52,305 nucleotides of DNA, taken from positions 1 to 52,305 of the forward strand of contig JACQWC010000100.1 in assembly GCA_016209635.1 (NCBI GenBank), written 5' to 3'. Positions 27,616-34,553 of the stretch are shown piece by piece (within the stretch, counting starts at the first letter, position 1; every line of letters starts with the position of its first letter). The DNA comes from Candidatus Rokuibacteriota bacterium (GTDB lineage: Bacteria > Methylomirabilota > Methylomirabilia > Rokubacteriales > CSP1-6). The translations under genes were made by a program, and so were the position numbers. The notes beneath the pieces are model-generated. The model was not told where the DNA came from. It worked only from the letters and a program-made list of their open reading frames with translations, and searched no databases.

Positions 27616-27617
27616 TT
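27571..27617 (+). repeat. attR, 47-bp core
   Basis: Perfect copy of 18621-18667 in the same orientation, comprising the anticodon loop through CCA of tRNA-Arg plus TT. It marks the right boundary of the element; chromosomal sequence resumes at 27618. Confidence 0.93.
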
Positions 27618-27693
27618 TCAGATCAAGGACTTGCGCCGTATTCACCCTCCCGAAACGGAGCGCGACGGCGAGCGCGGTGAAGTTACGGGATAG

Positions 27694-28062
27694 TTCGACA
27701 GCGCGCGCCTCCCGATGGACCCGTGGCGCGTCTCGCACTTCCGCGCCGAGAAGTTCCGGAAGGCGTTTCCTGGCGCGGGGGAGTACCTCGACGCCATCGA
27801 GAAGACGTTCCCGCACGTCGTGCCCGATCCCGTTATCCCGGGCGCGGACGAGTACCAGCGGAAGCTCTCGTTCGAGATCACCGGGGCGCTCGCCAAGCGC
27901 AAGTCGCCCAAGGAGGCGCTCGACGGCGCCTTCGTCGAGTGGGAGAAGATCGCCGGGCGCCGCGGCCGCGACAAGCAGAAGGCGGCCTGGGGCGAGAAGA
28001 TGGCCGAGATGAAGTCCCTCGGCATCGAGTACAGGCCGGACTGGGCCGCGAAGGCGAAGTAG
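27694..28062 (+). pseudogene. C-terminal fragment of a sugar-ABC solute-binding protein
   Basis: An in-frame TAG at 27691 precedes a frame that, from the ATG at 27715, gives 115 aa: DPWRVSHFRAEKFRKAFPGA, then VVPDPVIPGADEYQRKLS and a C-terminal helical end with ALDGAFVEWEKI. This matches only the last quarter of family-1 extracellular solute-binding proteins; no signal peptide or lobe I is present. The 5' three quarters have been lost, presumably in an earlier rearrangement at this tRNA-adjacent site. It could still be translated but cannot function as a binding protein. Confidence 0.72.
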
Positions 28063-28162
28063 CGCGGCTCGTTCTACTGGAGATCGATCGGCGGGCGCGG
28101 CGCTTGATCGAAGTCAAACGCTTCGACAAACGCCGCCGCCTTGAACCACGGAGGAGGAGCCG

Positions 28163-28273
28163 ATGGACGAGAAGCGCTTGCACACGCTGCTGACGGTCGG
28201 GTCGTTGGTGCTTCTTCTGATGCTCGTCGGCTCGTTCGCCTCGGTGATCTACTCGGCCCTCACCGTCGAGTGA
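28163..28273 (+). CDS. 36-aa single-TM peptide
   Basis: ATG preceded by GGAGGAGG at 5-nt spacing; product MDEKRLHTLLTV followed by one hydrophobic segment (GSLVLLLMLVGSFASVIYSA) and a short tail. Codon use is normal for the genome. No family is recognised. The strong ribosome-binding site and clean TM design support a real small membrane protein. Confidence 0.55.
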   Translation: MDEKRLHTLLTVGSLVLLLMLVGSFASVIYSALTVE

Positions 28274-28494
28274 GCCGGGCGCGAGGCGGCGTCCGACCCG
28301 CTCCCCCGCGGCTCGACCTGGAGCGGCGTCCCGAGCCGCGTTTCGGTCTCCTGCCGCGTCCGTCCGAAGAGCGCGCGCGGGGCGTCGATGAACTCGTCCA
28401 CCCCGGGGATGTCGGTCGGCCCCGCCGCGGCCGTGAAGGCTCCCGGCGCACCCACCAGGGCCAGCGACAGGACGAGCCATGGCCAGCGCGTCAC
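28249..28494 (-). CDS. Small exported protein, hypothetical
   Basis: 81 aa from a GTG. Signal peptide MTRWPWLVLSLALVGAPGAF with cleavage near TAAAG, then about 57 residues including RALFGRTRQETETRLGTPLQ, reminiscent of short lipoprotein-like proteins that start with an LGxP element. The 3' end overlaps the opposite-strand 36-aa gene by 25 bp. Modest support. Confidence 0.42.
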   Translation of the reverse strand: MTRWPWLVLSLALVGAPGAFTAAAGPTDIPGVDEFIDAPRALFGRTRQETETRLGTPLQVEPRGSGSDAASRPAHSTVRAE

Positions 28495-28570
28495 GGAATG
28501 AGATTAGGTGGTGGGGCGGGAGGCCGTCAACCCGCAGTCGCAGCCGCCTTCCGCGTATGATTGGACTCCC

Positions 28571-29761
28571 GTGACGGAGATTTCCGCTCGCCCTGAGGCA
28601 TCGTCAATCCGCCCGCCCGCGGCGTTGCGCGAGGTGGTCGGGCTCTTCCTCAAGCTCGGCTTCATCGGCTTCGGCGGCCCGGCCGCCCACGTCGCCCTGA
28701 TGCGCGACGAGGTGGTCAGGCGGCGGAAGTGGGTGAGCGAGGAGGGCTTCCTCGACCTCCTGGGGATGACGAACCTGATCCCCGGCCCGAACTCGACCGA
28801 GATGGCGATCCACCTGGGTTACGTTCGCGCCGGCTGGCCGGGGCTCGTCGCTGCCGGGGCGTGCTTCATCGCGCCGGCGATGCTGATCGTCCTCGCCCTC
28901 GCGTGGGCCTACGTGCGGTACGGCGCCCAGCCGCAGGTGGCCTGGCTCCTCTACGGGATCAAGCCGGTCATCATCGCGATCGTCGTCCAGGCGACCTGGG
29001 CGCTGCTCCGCGCCGCCGTGAAGAGCAGTCTCCTGGCCGTTGTGGGCGCCGCCGTGCTGGGGCTCTCCCTCATCGGGGCGAACGAGATCGCGCTCCTCTT
29101 CGGCGGCGGGCTCGCGATGATGCTCGCCGGGAGCGTGCGGCGGGGATGGGCCGGCGCTGCCGGCGCTCCGCTTCTCATGCTCCTCGGCGGCCCGGGGCCG
29201 GCGTGGGCCCTGGCCGCCGGGGGCGCGGCGTCGGCCAGCCTCGGGACGCTCTTCCTCACGTTCCTCAAGATCGGCGCCGTCCTCTATGGTAGCGGCTACG
29301 TCCTCCTGGCGTTCGTCCGCAACGACTTCGTCCACCGCCTTGGCTGGCTCACCGACCGTCAGCTCCTCGACGCCATCGCGATCGGTCAGTTCACCCCGGG
29401 ACCGGTCCTGACGACCGCGACCTTCATCGGGTACGTCATCGGGAGCTGGCCCGGCGCCGTCCTGGCCACCGTCGGCATCTTCCTGCCGTCGTTCGTGTTC
29501 GTCGCCGCGAGTCATCCGCTGATTCCGAAGATCCGTGCGTCCCGATTGACAGCCGGGTTCCTCGACGGCGTGAACGTCGCGGCGCTCGGGCTCATGGCGG
29601 CGGTGACGTGGGAGCTGGCCCGCGCGGCGATCGTCGACGGGCTCACCGCTGTCCTGGCGCTCCTGGCGGCGGTGCTCCTGATCCGATTCCGGGCCAACTC
29701 CGTGTGGCTGATCCTGGGCGGCGGGGCGATGGGCATTGTGTACCGGCTTGCGGTCGGGTAG
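28571..29761 (+). CDS. chrA: ChrA-type chromate transporter
   Basis: 396 aa from the GTG chosen at VTEISARPE; an upstream in-frame start would add 21 residues without family match. Two homologous halves each begin with a conserved membrane motif: FGGPAAHVALMRDEVV in the first and YGSGYVLLAFVRNDFV in the second. Both carry the PGP element (NLIPGPNSTEMA, GQFTPGPVLTTA). About ten TM segments. The CHR family exports chromate by proton-coupled transport; actual chromate resistance is inferred from family only. Stop TAG. Confidence 0.92.
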   Translation: MTEISARPEASSIRPPAALREVVGLFLKLGFIGFGGPAAHVALMRDEVVRRRKWVSEEGFLDLLGMTNLIPGPNSTEMAIHLGYVRAGWPGLVAAGACFIAPAMLIVLALAWAYVRYGAQPQVAWLLYGIKPVIIAIVVQATWALLRAAVKSSLLAVVGAAVLGLSLIGANEIALLFGGGLAMMLAGSVRRGWAGAAGAPLLMLLGGPGPAWALAAGGAASASLGTLFLTFLKIGAVLYGSGYVLLAFVRNDFVHRLGWLTDRQLLDAIAIGQFTPGPVLTTATFIGYVIGSWPGAVLATVGIFLPSFVFVAASHPLIPKIRASRLTAGFLDGVNVAALGLMAAVTWELARAAIVDGLTAVLALLAAVLLIRFRANSVWLILGGGAMGIVYRLAVG

Positions 29762-29852
29762 ACGGTGGGCAATTCAGAACCGGTTGACAATCCAGGGTAT
29801 CGTTGAGGTCGGCGCAGGTCCGGCCGTACACTCGGCCGCTGGGAGGTTTCCC

Positions 29853-31382
29853 ATGGTGACATCACTGGTCGCGGTGGCGCTGCTCCTCATGGCCGTGTCC
29901 CCAGCGCTCGCTCAGCCGGCGGGAGCCCAGATCACGATCGCCCCACCGGCCGAGGCGACGACCATGGACCCGGGGCGCTCCACCCAGGTGCTCACCGTCA
30001 ACTACTTCTACAACCTCTACGACACGCTCACCCGGTGGGACGCGGCGCTCCGCCTCCAGCCGGGGCTCGCGACCTCGTGGCGAAACATCAACGAGACGAC
30101 GTGGGAGTTCACCCTGCGGCAAGGGGTCAGGTTCCACGACGGGTCGCCGCTCACCGCCGACGACGTGAGGGCAACGCTCGAACGCAACCTCGTCCCCGGC
30201 AAGACGGTCGTCCAGCCCGGCTTCGCGTCGAGCGAGTGCGTGCAGGCCGTCGGCTCGACGACGATCCGCATCGTCACCAGGAAGCCGGACCCGGTGCTGC
30301 CGGTCCGGATGGCCCAGATGGGCGCCCAGATCCTGCCGGCGCGGCTGACGACCGACGAGGGCGTGAAGGAGCTGGCGCGGCGGCCCGTCGGCTCGGGCGC
30401 GTACCGCTTCGTGGAGTGGGTGAAGGACGAGCGGCTCGTCATGGAGGCGAACCGCGACTGGTGGGGCTTCGAGGGGAAACCCCCGGCGATCGAGCGCGTG
30501 GTCTGGAAGCCCATCCCCGACGACTTCCCGCGCCTCGTCGCGCTGGACAAGGGCGAGGCGGACATCATCACCAACGTGCCGCCCGACAAGCTCTCGGCGA
30601 TCGAGGCCGGTCGCGCGACGCGCGTGGTGACGGCCCCAGCGACGCGGACCGTGGCGTTCTGGATCAACGCGACGCAGCCGCCCCTCTCGGACAAGCGGGT
30701 ACGCCAGGCCCTCCACTACGCGATGGACGTCAACTCCATCATCAAGAACCTCTACGCGGGGCAGGGAAAGCCCTTCAGCGGCGGTCTCGCCGACACCGAC
30801 TTCGGCCACAACCCGGCCCTCAAGCCGTACCCCTACGACCCCGCGCGGGCCCGGCAACTCCTGGCCGAGGCGGGGTTCGCGGGCGGCATCGACGTGACGA
30901 TCTTCGCGGGCAGCGGCACCATGGTCAACGACAAGGCGCTCGTCGAGACCATCGCGGACATGTGGTCCAAGCTCGGGATCCGCACGAAGGTGCAGATGAT
31001 GGAAATGGGCGCTCGCGCGCGGATGAACAACGAGCGGACGACGCCGCCCAACGGCCTGCTCCTGATCAATCCTCAATCCACGCTGCTCGACGCCGACGGG
31101 AGCCTCTGGCGCCTGTTCCATCCGAACGGGTTCGGCGGCAAGTTCTGGGTGGGGAGCCAGCCCGGCCAGCGCTTCCACGAGCTGATGGAGCAGGCCCGCT
31201 ACACGCTCGACCAGAAGAAGCGGAAGGCGCTCTACACCGAGGCGACCCAGATCATCCACGAGGAGAAGCCGTGGCTCGAGCTGTTCCAGGAGGTCGTCGT
31301 CTACGGCACCAGCAAACGGCTCCAGTTCAAGCCGCGCCCGGACTACCGTCTGATCGTCGCCGAGATGACGCTCGCCCGGTGA
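29853..31382 (+). CDS. ABC transporter substrate-binding protein, family 5 (peptide/nickel type)
   Basis: 509 aa, ATG after GGGAGG, with a signal peptide ending near SPALAQPA. Family-5 features: YDTLTRWD, the LATSWRNINETTWEFTLRQG block, VRFHDGSPLTADDV and the C-terminal TEATQIIHEEKPWLELF. Such proteins capture oligopeptides, nickel chelates or other solutes in the periplasm. No permease or ATPase genes are adjacent, so it must use a transporter encoded elsewhere. It is followed at 30 nt by ridA. Confidence 0.92.
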   Translation: MVTSLVAVALLLMAVSPALAQPAGAQITIAPPAEATTMDPGRSTQVLTVNYFYNLYDTLTRWDAALRLQPGLATSWRNINETTWEFTLRQGVRFHDGSPLTADDVRATLERNLVPGKTVVQPGFASSECVQAVGSTTIRIVTRKPDPVLPVRMAQMGAQILPARLTTDEGVKELARRPVGSGAYRFVEWVKDERLVMEANRDWWGFEGKPPAIERVVWKPIPDDFPRLVALDKGEADIITNVPPDKLSAIEAGRATRVVTAPATRTVAFWINATQPPLSDKRVRQALHYAMDVNSIIKNLYAGQGKPFSGGLADTDFGHNPALKPYPYDPARARQLLAEAGFAGGIDVTIFAGSGTMVNDKALVETIADMWSKLGIRTKVQMMEMGARARMNNERTTPPNGLLLINPQSTLLDADGSLWRLFHPNGFGGKFWVGSQPGQRFHELMEQARYTLDQKKRKALYTEATQIIHEEKPWLELFQEVVVYGTSKRLQFKPRPDYRLIVAEMTLAR

Positions 31383-31411
31383 CCCGGGCGCCCGGCGGGA
31401 AGGGGAGGGCG

Positions 31412-31849
31412 ATGCAGGGGATCGGACGTCGTGAGGAGATCCGGGTGGAGGGAATGCCCGAGCCGATCAGCCACTTCACCCACGTGGTGCGGGCGGGGGG
31501 TCTGGTCTTCGTCTCCGGGTGCGTCGCAAGCGACGCGCAGGGGCGGACGGTCGGTGGCAACGACGTCGTCGCCCAGGCGCGCCAGGTCCACGAGAATCTG
31601 AAACGGTGTCTGGCCGCAGCGGGGGCGAGCTTCGCCGACGTCTGCAAGGTTACCGTGTTCTTGAAGAACGTCGCCGACCGCGAGAAGGTGAACACCGTCC
31701 GCAAGGAGTACTTCGGCCCGAGCCGGCCCGCGAGCACTCTGGTGGAGATCTCACGGCTCGTGCGCGACGATCTCCTCATCGAGATCGAAGCGGTCGCGGT
31801 CCTCCCGGAAGTGAGCGAAGGAGGGAACCATCGTGCGCCACGTGCGTAG
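31412..31849 (+). CDS. RidA family protein (YjgF/UK114)
   Basis: 145 aa, ATG after GGGAAGGGGAGGG. RidA proteins hydrolyse reactive enamine/imine intermediates from PLP enzymes or act in aromatic and amino-acid catabolism. Conserved blocks are VFVSGCVASDAQG, QARQVHENLKRCLAAAGAS, DVCKVTVFLKN and the terminal LIEIEAVAVLP. The canonical Arg near the C-terminal third is not obvious (PASTLVEISRL carries Arg at another position), so it may belong to a non-deaminase subgroup. The stop overlaps the next start by 17 nt. Confidence 0.88.
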   Translation: MQGIGRREEIRVEGMPEPISHFTHVVRAGGLVFVSGCVASDAQGRTVGGNDVVAQARQVHENLKRCLAAAGASFADVCKVTVFLKNVADREKVNTVRKEYFGPSRPASTLVEISRLVRDDLLIEIEAVAVLPEVSEGGNHRAPRA

Positions 31850-32828
31850 CGCCCTGAGCGTCAGCGTCCTCTGCGGGATCGCCGGCGCCGCCTGGGCGGG
31901 CGGCTCCCACTACGGCGTGACGCCCGGGAACCGGCCGAGCGTCGAGGGGCGGATCTCGGAGTGGGCCGTGCCGACGCCGCAGTTCGCGCGGGATCCCGCG
32001 CCCGGGCCCGACGGCAACATCTACATCACCGTGATGTTCGCCGACAAGATCGCGCGATTCGACACCCGCGCCAGGACCTTCAAGGAGTGGGATCTCCCGT
32101 CGGGCGCCAAGCCCCACGGCCTCCTGGTCGACCGTGACGGGTCCGTCTGGTACACAGGCAGCGGTAACGGGACGATCGGCCGCCTCGACCCGTCCACCGG
32201 CAAGGTGACGGAGTACCGCGCGCCCTCGGGCGGCGACCCGCACACGCTCGTCACCGACGGGAACGGCGTGATCTGGTTCACCGTGATGCGCGGCAACCGG
32301 ATCGGCCGGCTCGACACGCGCACCGGGTCGATGACCGAGTTCAAGACCGCAGGCAATCCCTACGGGCTGACGCTCGATCGGGCGGGGAACGTCTGGTTCT
32401 GCCAGATCAGCCGGGGGCGTCTCGGCCGGCTCGATCCCAGGACGGGTCAGGTCACGGAGCTTCCCCTGGCGCCCGACTCCCAGCCGCGCCGGATCGCCGC
32501 GAGCTCCGACGGCTCCCTCTGGGTGACCCTCCACGGCAAGGGCGCGCTCCTCCGCGTGGACCCCGTCGCCGCGAAGGTCGCGAAGGAGTATGCGCTCCCG
32601 GCGGGGCCGCGGGGTGGGCCCTACGCGGTGAACGTCGACGGCGCGGGCATCGTCTGGGCCAACGAGATCGCGACCGACACGGTCGTCCGGCTCGACCCGA
32701 GGACCGAGGAGGTTCGGGTGTTCCAGCTCCCGTCCAAGGGCGTGGGAATCAGGAAGATGGCGGTGGACGCCGATGGGCGTCTCTGGTACATGGGGAGTCA
32801 CAACGGGAGGCTCGGGGTCATCGAGTAG
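31833..32828 (+). CDS. Streptogramin-lyase-like secreted beta-propeller
   Basis: 331 aa from a GTG with GGAGGG seven nt upstream. A signal peptide ends near AAWAGG. Repeated blades of form GxIWFT...NRIGRLDTRTG...TEF (six or seven units) identify the virginiamycin-B-lyase-like (COG4257) propeller. The catalytic His/Glu arrangement of true Vgb is not clearly retained, so an antibiotic-inactivating role is doubtful; many environmental homologues are of unknown function. Linked to RidA and a Rieske protein. Confidence 0.82.
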   Translation: MRHVRSALSVSVLCGIAGAAWAGGSHYGVTPGNRPSVEGRISEWAVPTPQFARDPAPGPDGNIYITVMFADKIARFDTRARTFKEWDLPSGAKPHGLLVDRDGSVWYTGSGNGTIGRLDPSTGKVTEYRAPSGGDPHTLVTDGNGVIWFTVMRGNRIGRLDTRTGSMTEFKTAGNPYGLTLDRAGNVWFCQISRGRLGRLDPRTGQVTELPLAPDSQPRRIAASSDGSLWVTLHGKGALLRVDPVAAKVAKEYALPAGPRGGPYAVNVDGAGIVWANEIATDTVVRLDPRTEEVRVFQLPSKGVGIRKMAVDADGRLWYMGSHNGRLGVIE

Positions 32829-32878
32829 CACCTCGACCATTCGTTCTGTGGGGTCGGTGTACGCGCACGGAGAGGGTC

Positions 32879-33187
32879 ATGGCGCAGCGAGTGAAGGTGG
32901 CGGCGGTCGGTGACGTGCCGGCGGGAGAGGGGCGGGTCGTCACGGCGGGGGGCAAGACGCTCGCCGTCTTCAACGTCGACGGGACCTTCTACGTCATCGA
33001 CAATACCTGTGGCCATCGGGGCGGCCCCCTCGGGGAGGGCGAGCTGGAGGGGAGCGTCGTCACGTGCCCATGGCACGCCTGGCGCTGGAACGTGACGACG
33101 GGCGCCAACGCCAACAACCCGGCCCTCAAGGTCGAATGCTTCCCGGTGACCGTCGAGAGCGGAGCCGTCTTCGTCGAGGTCGGTTGA
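32879..33187 (+). CDS. Rieske [2Fe-2S] ferredoxin-like protein
   Basis: 102 aa, ATG after GGAGAGGG. Cluster ligands are Cys44 and His46 in TCGHRGGPLG and Cys63 and His66 in CPWHAWRW. Length and lack of other domains fit a stand-alone soluble Rieske ferredoxin, the electron carrier of ring-hydroxylating oxygenases or of nitrite-reductase-like systems. No oxygenase large subunit is adjacent. Confidence 0.93.
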   Translation: MAQRVKVAAVGDVPAGEGRVVTAGGKTLAVFNVDGTFYVIDNTCGHRGGPLGEGELEGSVVTCPWHAWRWNVTTGANANNPALKVECFPVTVESGAVFVEVG

Positions 33188-33204
33188 GCCTCGGGGAACC
33201 TCGG

Positions 33205-33229
33205 CGCCCAGCCGGGCGTTCCTACGCCC
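33205..33229 (+). other. Alternative hairpins in the leader of the 81-aa gene
   Basis: CGCCC (33205-33209), GGGCG (33214-33218) and CGCCC (33225-33229) let the middle segment pair with either neighbour, giving two exclusive hairpins. They lie between the Rieske stop and the next ribosome-binding site, with no T run behind either hairpin. Confidence 0.35.
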
Positions 33230-33285
33230 ATAAGTCACTGTCTCCCGCTTCACAACGACGTCCAACGGAAGGGAGGTGAGACTTT

Positions 33286-33531
33286 ATGCATCGATTCATC
33301 CTCGCGTCCGCCGTCATTTCGCTGTCGACCGTGCTCCTCGCCGGGCCGGCGCTGGCCTTCCAGTGCCCGAAGCTCGTGGCCCAGATCAACAACGAGGCCG
33401 GCAATCGGCTCGACGCCGCGGCCAACGCGGCCAAGGACAAGGCTGCGCAGGCGGGCAAGCTCCACTCCGAAGGTAAGCATGCCGACTCGGTGAAGGCAGC
33501 CCAGGAAGGCCTGGCCATGCTGCAGAAGTAG
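33286..33531 (+). CDS. Small secreted helical protein
   Basis: 81 aa, ATG after GGGAGGTGAG. Signal peptide MHRFILASAVISLSTVLLAG with cleavage near ALAF, then a 57-residue amphipathic helical region rich in Ala/Lys (LDAAANAAKDKAAQAGKLHS, HADSVKAAQEGLAML). This resembles small periplasmic helical proteins seen in many environmental genomes; no function is known. Stop TAG. Confidence 0.75.
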   Translation: MHRFILASAVISLSTVLLAGPALAFQCPKLVAQINNEAGNRLDAAANAAKDKAAQAGKLHSEGKHADSVKAAQEGLAMLQK

Positions 33532-33616
33532 CCACGACTGCCTAATACACTCGCGTCCGGGGCCGCTCCTCGTCGAGCGGTCCCGGCCGCCTCGACACTG
33601 CCGCGCCCGTGCTAGC

Positions 33617-33823
33617 ATGAGCAGCGTGGAGCAGACGGTGTTCTCGGTGCCGCCACTCATGGCGGGTCTGGCGGTGCTGGTCGCGGGGTTCGGTCTCTAC
33701 TACGGGTTCCGGACCTATCAGCGCTGCCCCCACTGTGGCCGCATCGTGCGCCGCGTCTTCCAGGGATGGCTGCGCTGCAAGGGGTGCGGCCGCCAGTACC
33801 GCCGCGGTCTTCGCGTCCGATGA
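33617..33823 (+). CDS. Small membrane protein with zinc ribbon
   Basis: 68 aa. One TM segment (about residues 13-32, PLMAGLAVLVAGFGLYYGF), then a four-Cys ribbon CPHCGRIVRR...CKGCGRQYRR. The stop overlaps the following TPR gene as ATGA, so the two are coupled. A GTG at 33626 could be the real start, because the ATG overlaps a TG-C-TAGCAT extended -10-like element (33610-33618). Confidence 0.68.
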   Translation: MSSVEQTVFSVPPLMAGLAVLVAGFGLYYGFRTYQRCPHCGRIVRRVFQGWLRCKGCGRQYRRGLRVR

Positions 33824-34464
33824 CATCGCTTCTCACGCTCACGTTGCCGTCGCGCCGGGCGTTGCTCGTCGGGGCAGCAATCGTCCTGGCGCTCGGTCTC
33901 CTGGGTACCGCCGGCTGGTTCTGGTACGCCTCCGAGCAGCAGCGCGCCATGGCCGCGTACGCGGACGCGATGACGCAGGTTCAGGCGGCCACCAAGCGGC
34001 AAGGCTCCCCCGAGGCCCGGGCCGCGGCGATCCGCCGGCTCGAGATCGTCATCGAGCGGTACCCGTCCGCTCCCGTGGCGGCGCAGGTCGCCTACGAGCT
34101 CGGCAATCTCCGCTACGCCGCCCGCGAGTACACCCAGGCGCGCGGCGCCTACGAGATCGCGATCGCCAAGGGCGCCACGCCGACCGTGCGCGCCCTCGCC
34201 CGCGCCGGCGTCGCCTACGCGTGGGAGGCGGAGCGGAACTTCCCGAAGGCGGTCGACGCCTTCCAGGCGGCGCTCGCCGGGCGCGCGCCGACGGACTTCC
34301 TCTACGAGGAGCTGCTGCTTGGCCTCGCGCGCACGCAGGAGCTGGCCGGCCGGAAGGCCGACGCGGTGGCGACCTATCGTCGGATCCTGAAGGAAGGGCA
34401 CCTGAGCCGCCGGGCCGACGAGGTTCGCTTCCGGCTCGCGAGCCTCGGAGTCTCCGCGGACTAG
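33820..34464 (+). CDS. Membrane-anchored TPR protein
   Basis: 214 aa. N-terminal TM anchor at about residues 14-38, then at least three TPR units (AAIRRLEIVIERYPSAPVA, AAREYTQARGAYEIAI and ADAVATYRRILKEG). Architecture resembles YfgM/ancillary SecYEG and BamD-like proteins that hold periplasmic partners. ATGA overlap with the zinc-ribbon gene upstream suggests joint function. Confidence 0.82.
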   Translation: MTSLLTLTLPSRRALLVGAAIVLALGLLGTAGWFWYASEQQRAMAAYADAMTQVQAATKRQGSPEARAAAIRRLEIVIERYPSAPVAAQVAYELGNLRYAAREYTQARGAYEIAIAKGATPTVRALARAGVAYAWEAERNFPKAVDAFQAALAGRAPTDFLYEELLLGLARTQELAGRKADAVATYRRILKEGHLSRRADEVRFRLASLGVSAD

Positions 34465-34515
34465 GTCCCGTGGGTCCTTCTGGCTTCAACTTCCGATAAG
34501 CGGGATTATGTCAAG

Positions 34516-34545
34516 TTGACTACCGGCGTCGACTGCTCATAGCAT
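34516..34545 (+). promoter_or_regulatory. Candidate promoter, possibly leaderless transcript
   Basis: TTGACT (34516-34521) and TAGCAT (34540-34545) are 18 nt apart, the same geometry as the ihfB promoter. Transcription would start near 34552, just before the ATG at 34554. No ribosome-binding site is visible, consistent with leaderless initiation. Confidence 0.55.
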
Positions 34546-34553
34546 CAGTTCAA

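Larger units (their letters stand above)
18621..27617. mobile_element. 9-kb integrated element in tRNA-Arg(CCT)
   Basis: Bounded by perfect 47-bp direct repeats made of the tRNA 3' half. A tyrosine integrase lies 12 bp inside the left repeat and reads toward it. Next come XRE, excisionase-like, ATPase and MerR/AlpA-like genes on the - strand, then + strand cargo. Coding is looser and visibly richer in A/T than the flanking chromosome, especially at 22.3-24.9 kb and 26-27 kb. No capsid, terminase, portal, tail, relaxase or conjugation gene is visible. A phage satellite or small integrative element is therefore more likely than a prophage or a full ICE. The element size would be 8,950 bp. Confidence 0.9.

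Noticed and set aside
18621..27617. Prophage or complete conjugative element
   Set aside because: No terminase, portal, capsid, tail, lysis, relaxase or type IV secretion gene is visible in the 9 kb.
29784..29789. TTGACA upstream of the family-5 binding protein as a -35 box
   Set aside because: No acceptable -10 lies 16-19 nt downstream. A weaker TTGAGG-N18-TACACT pair (29803-29832) is equally possible, so neither is called.
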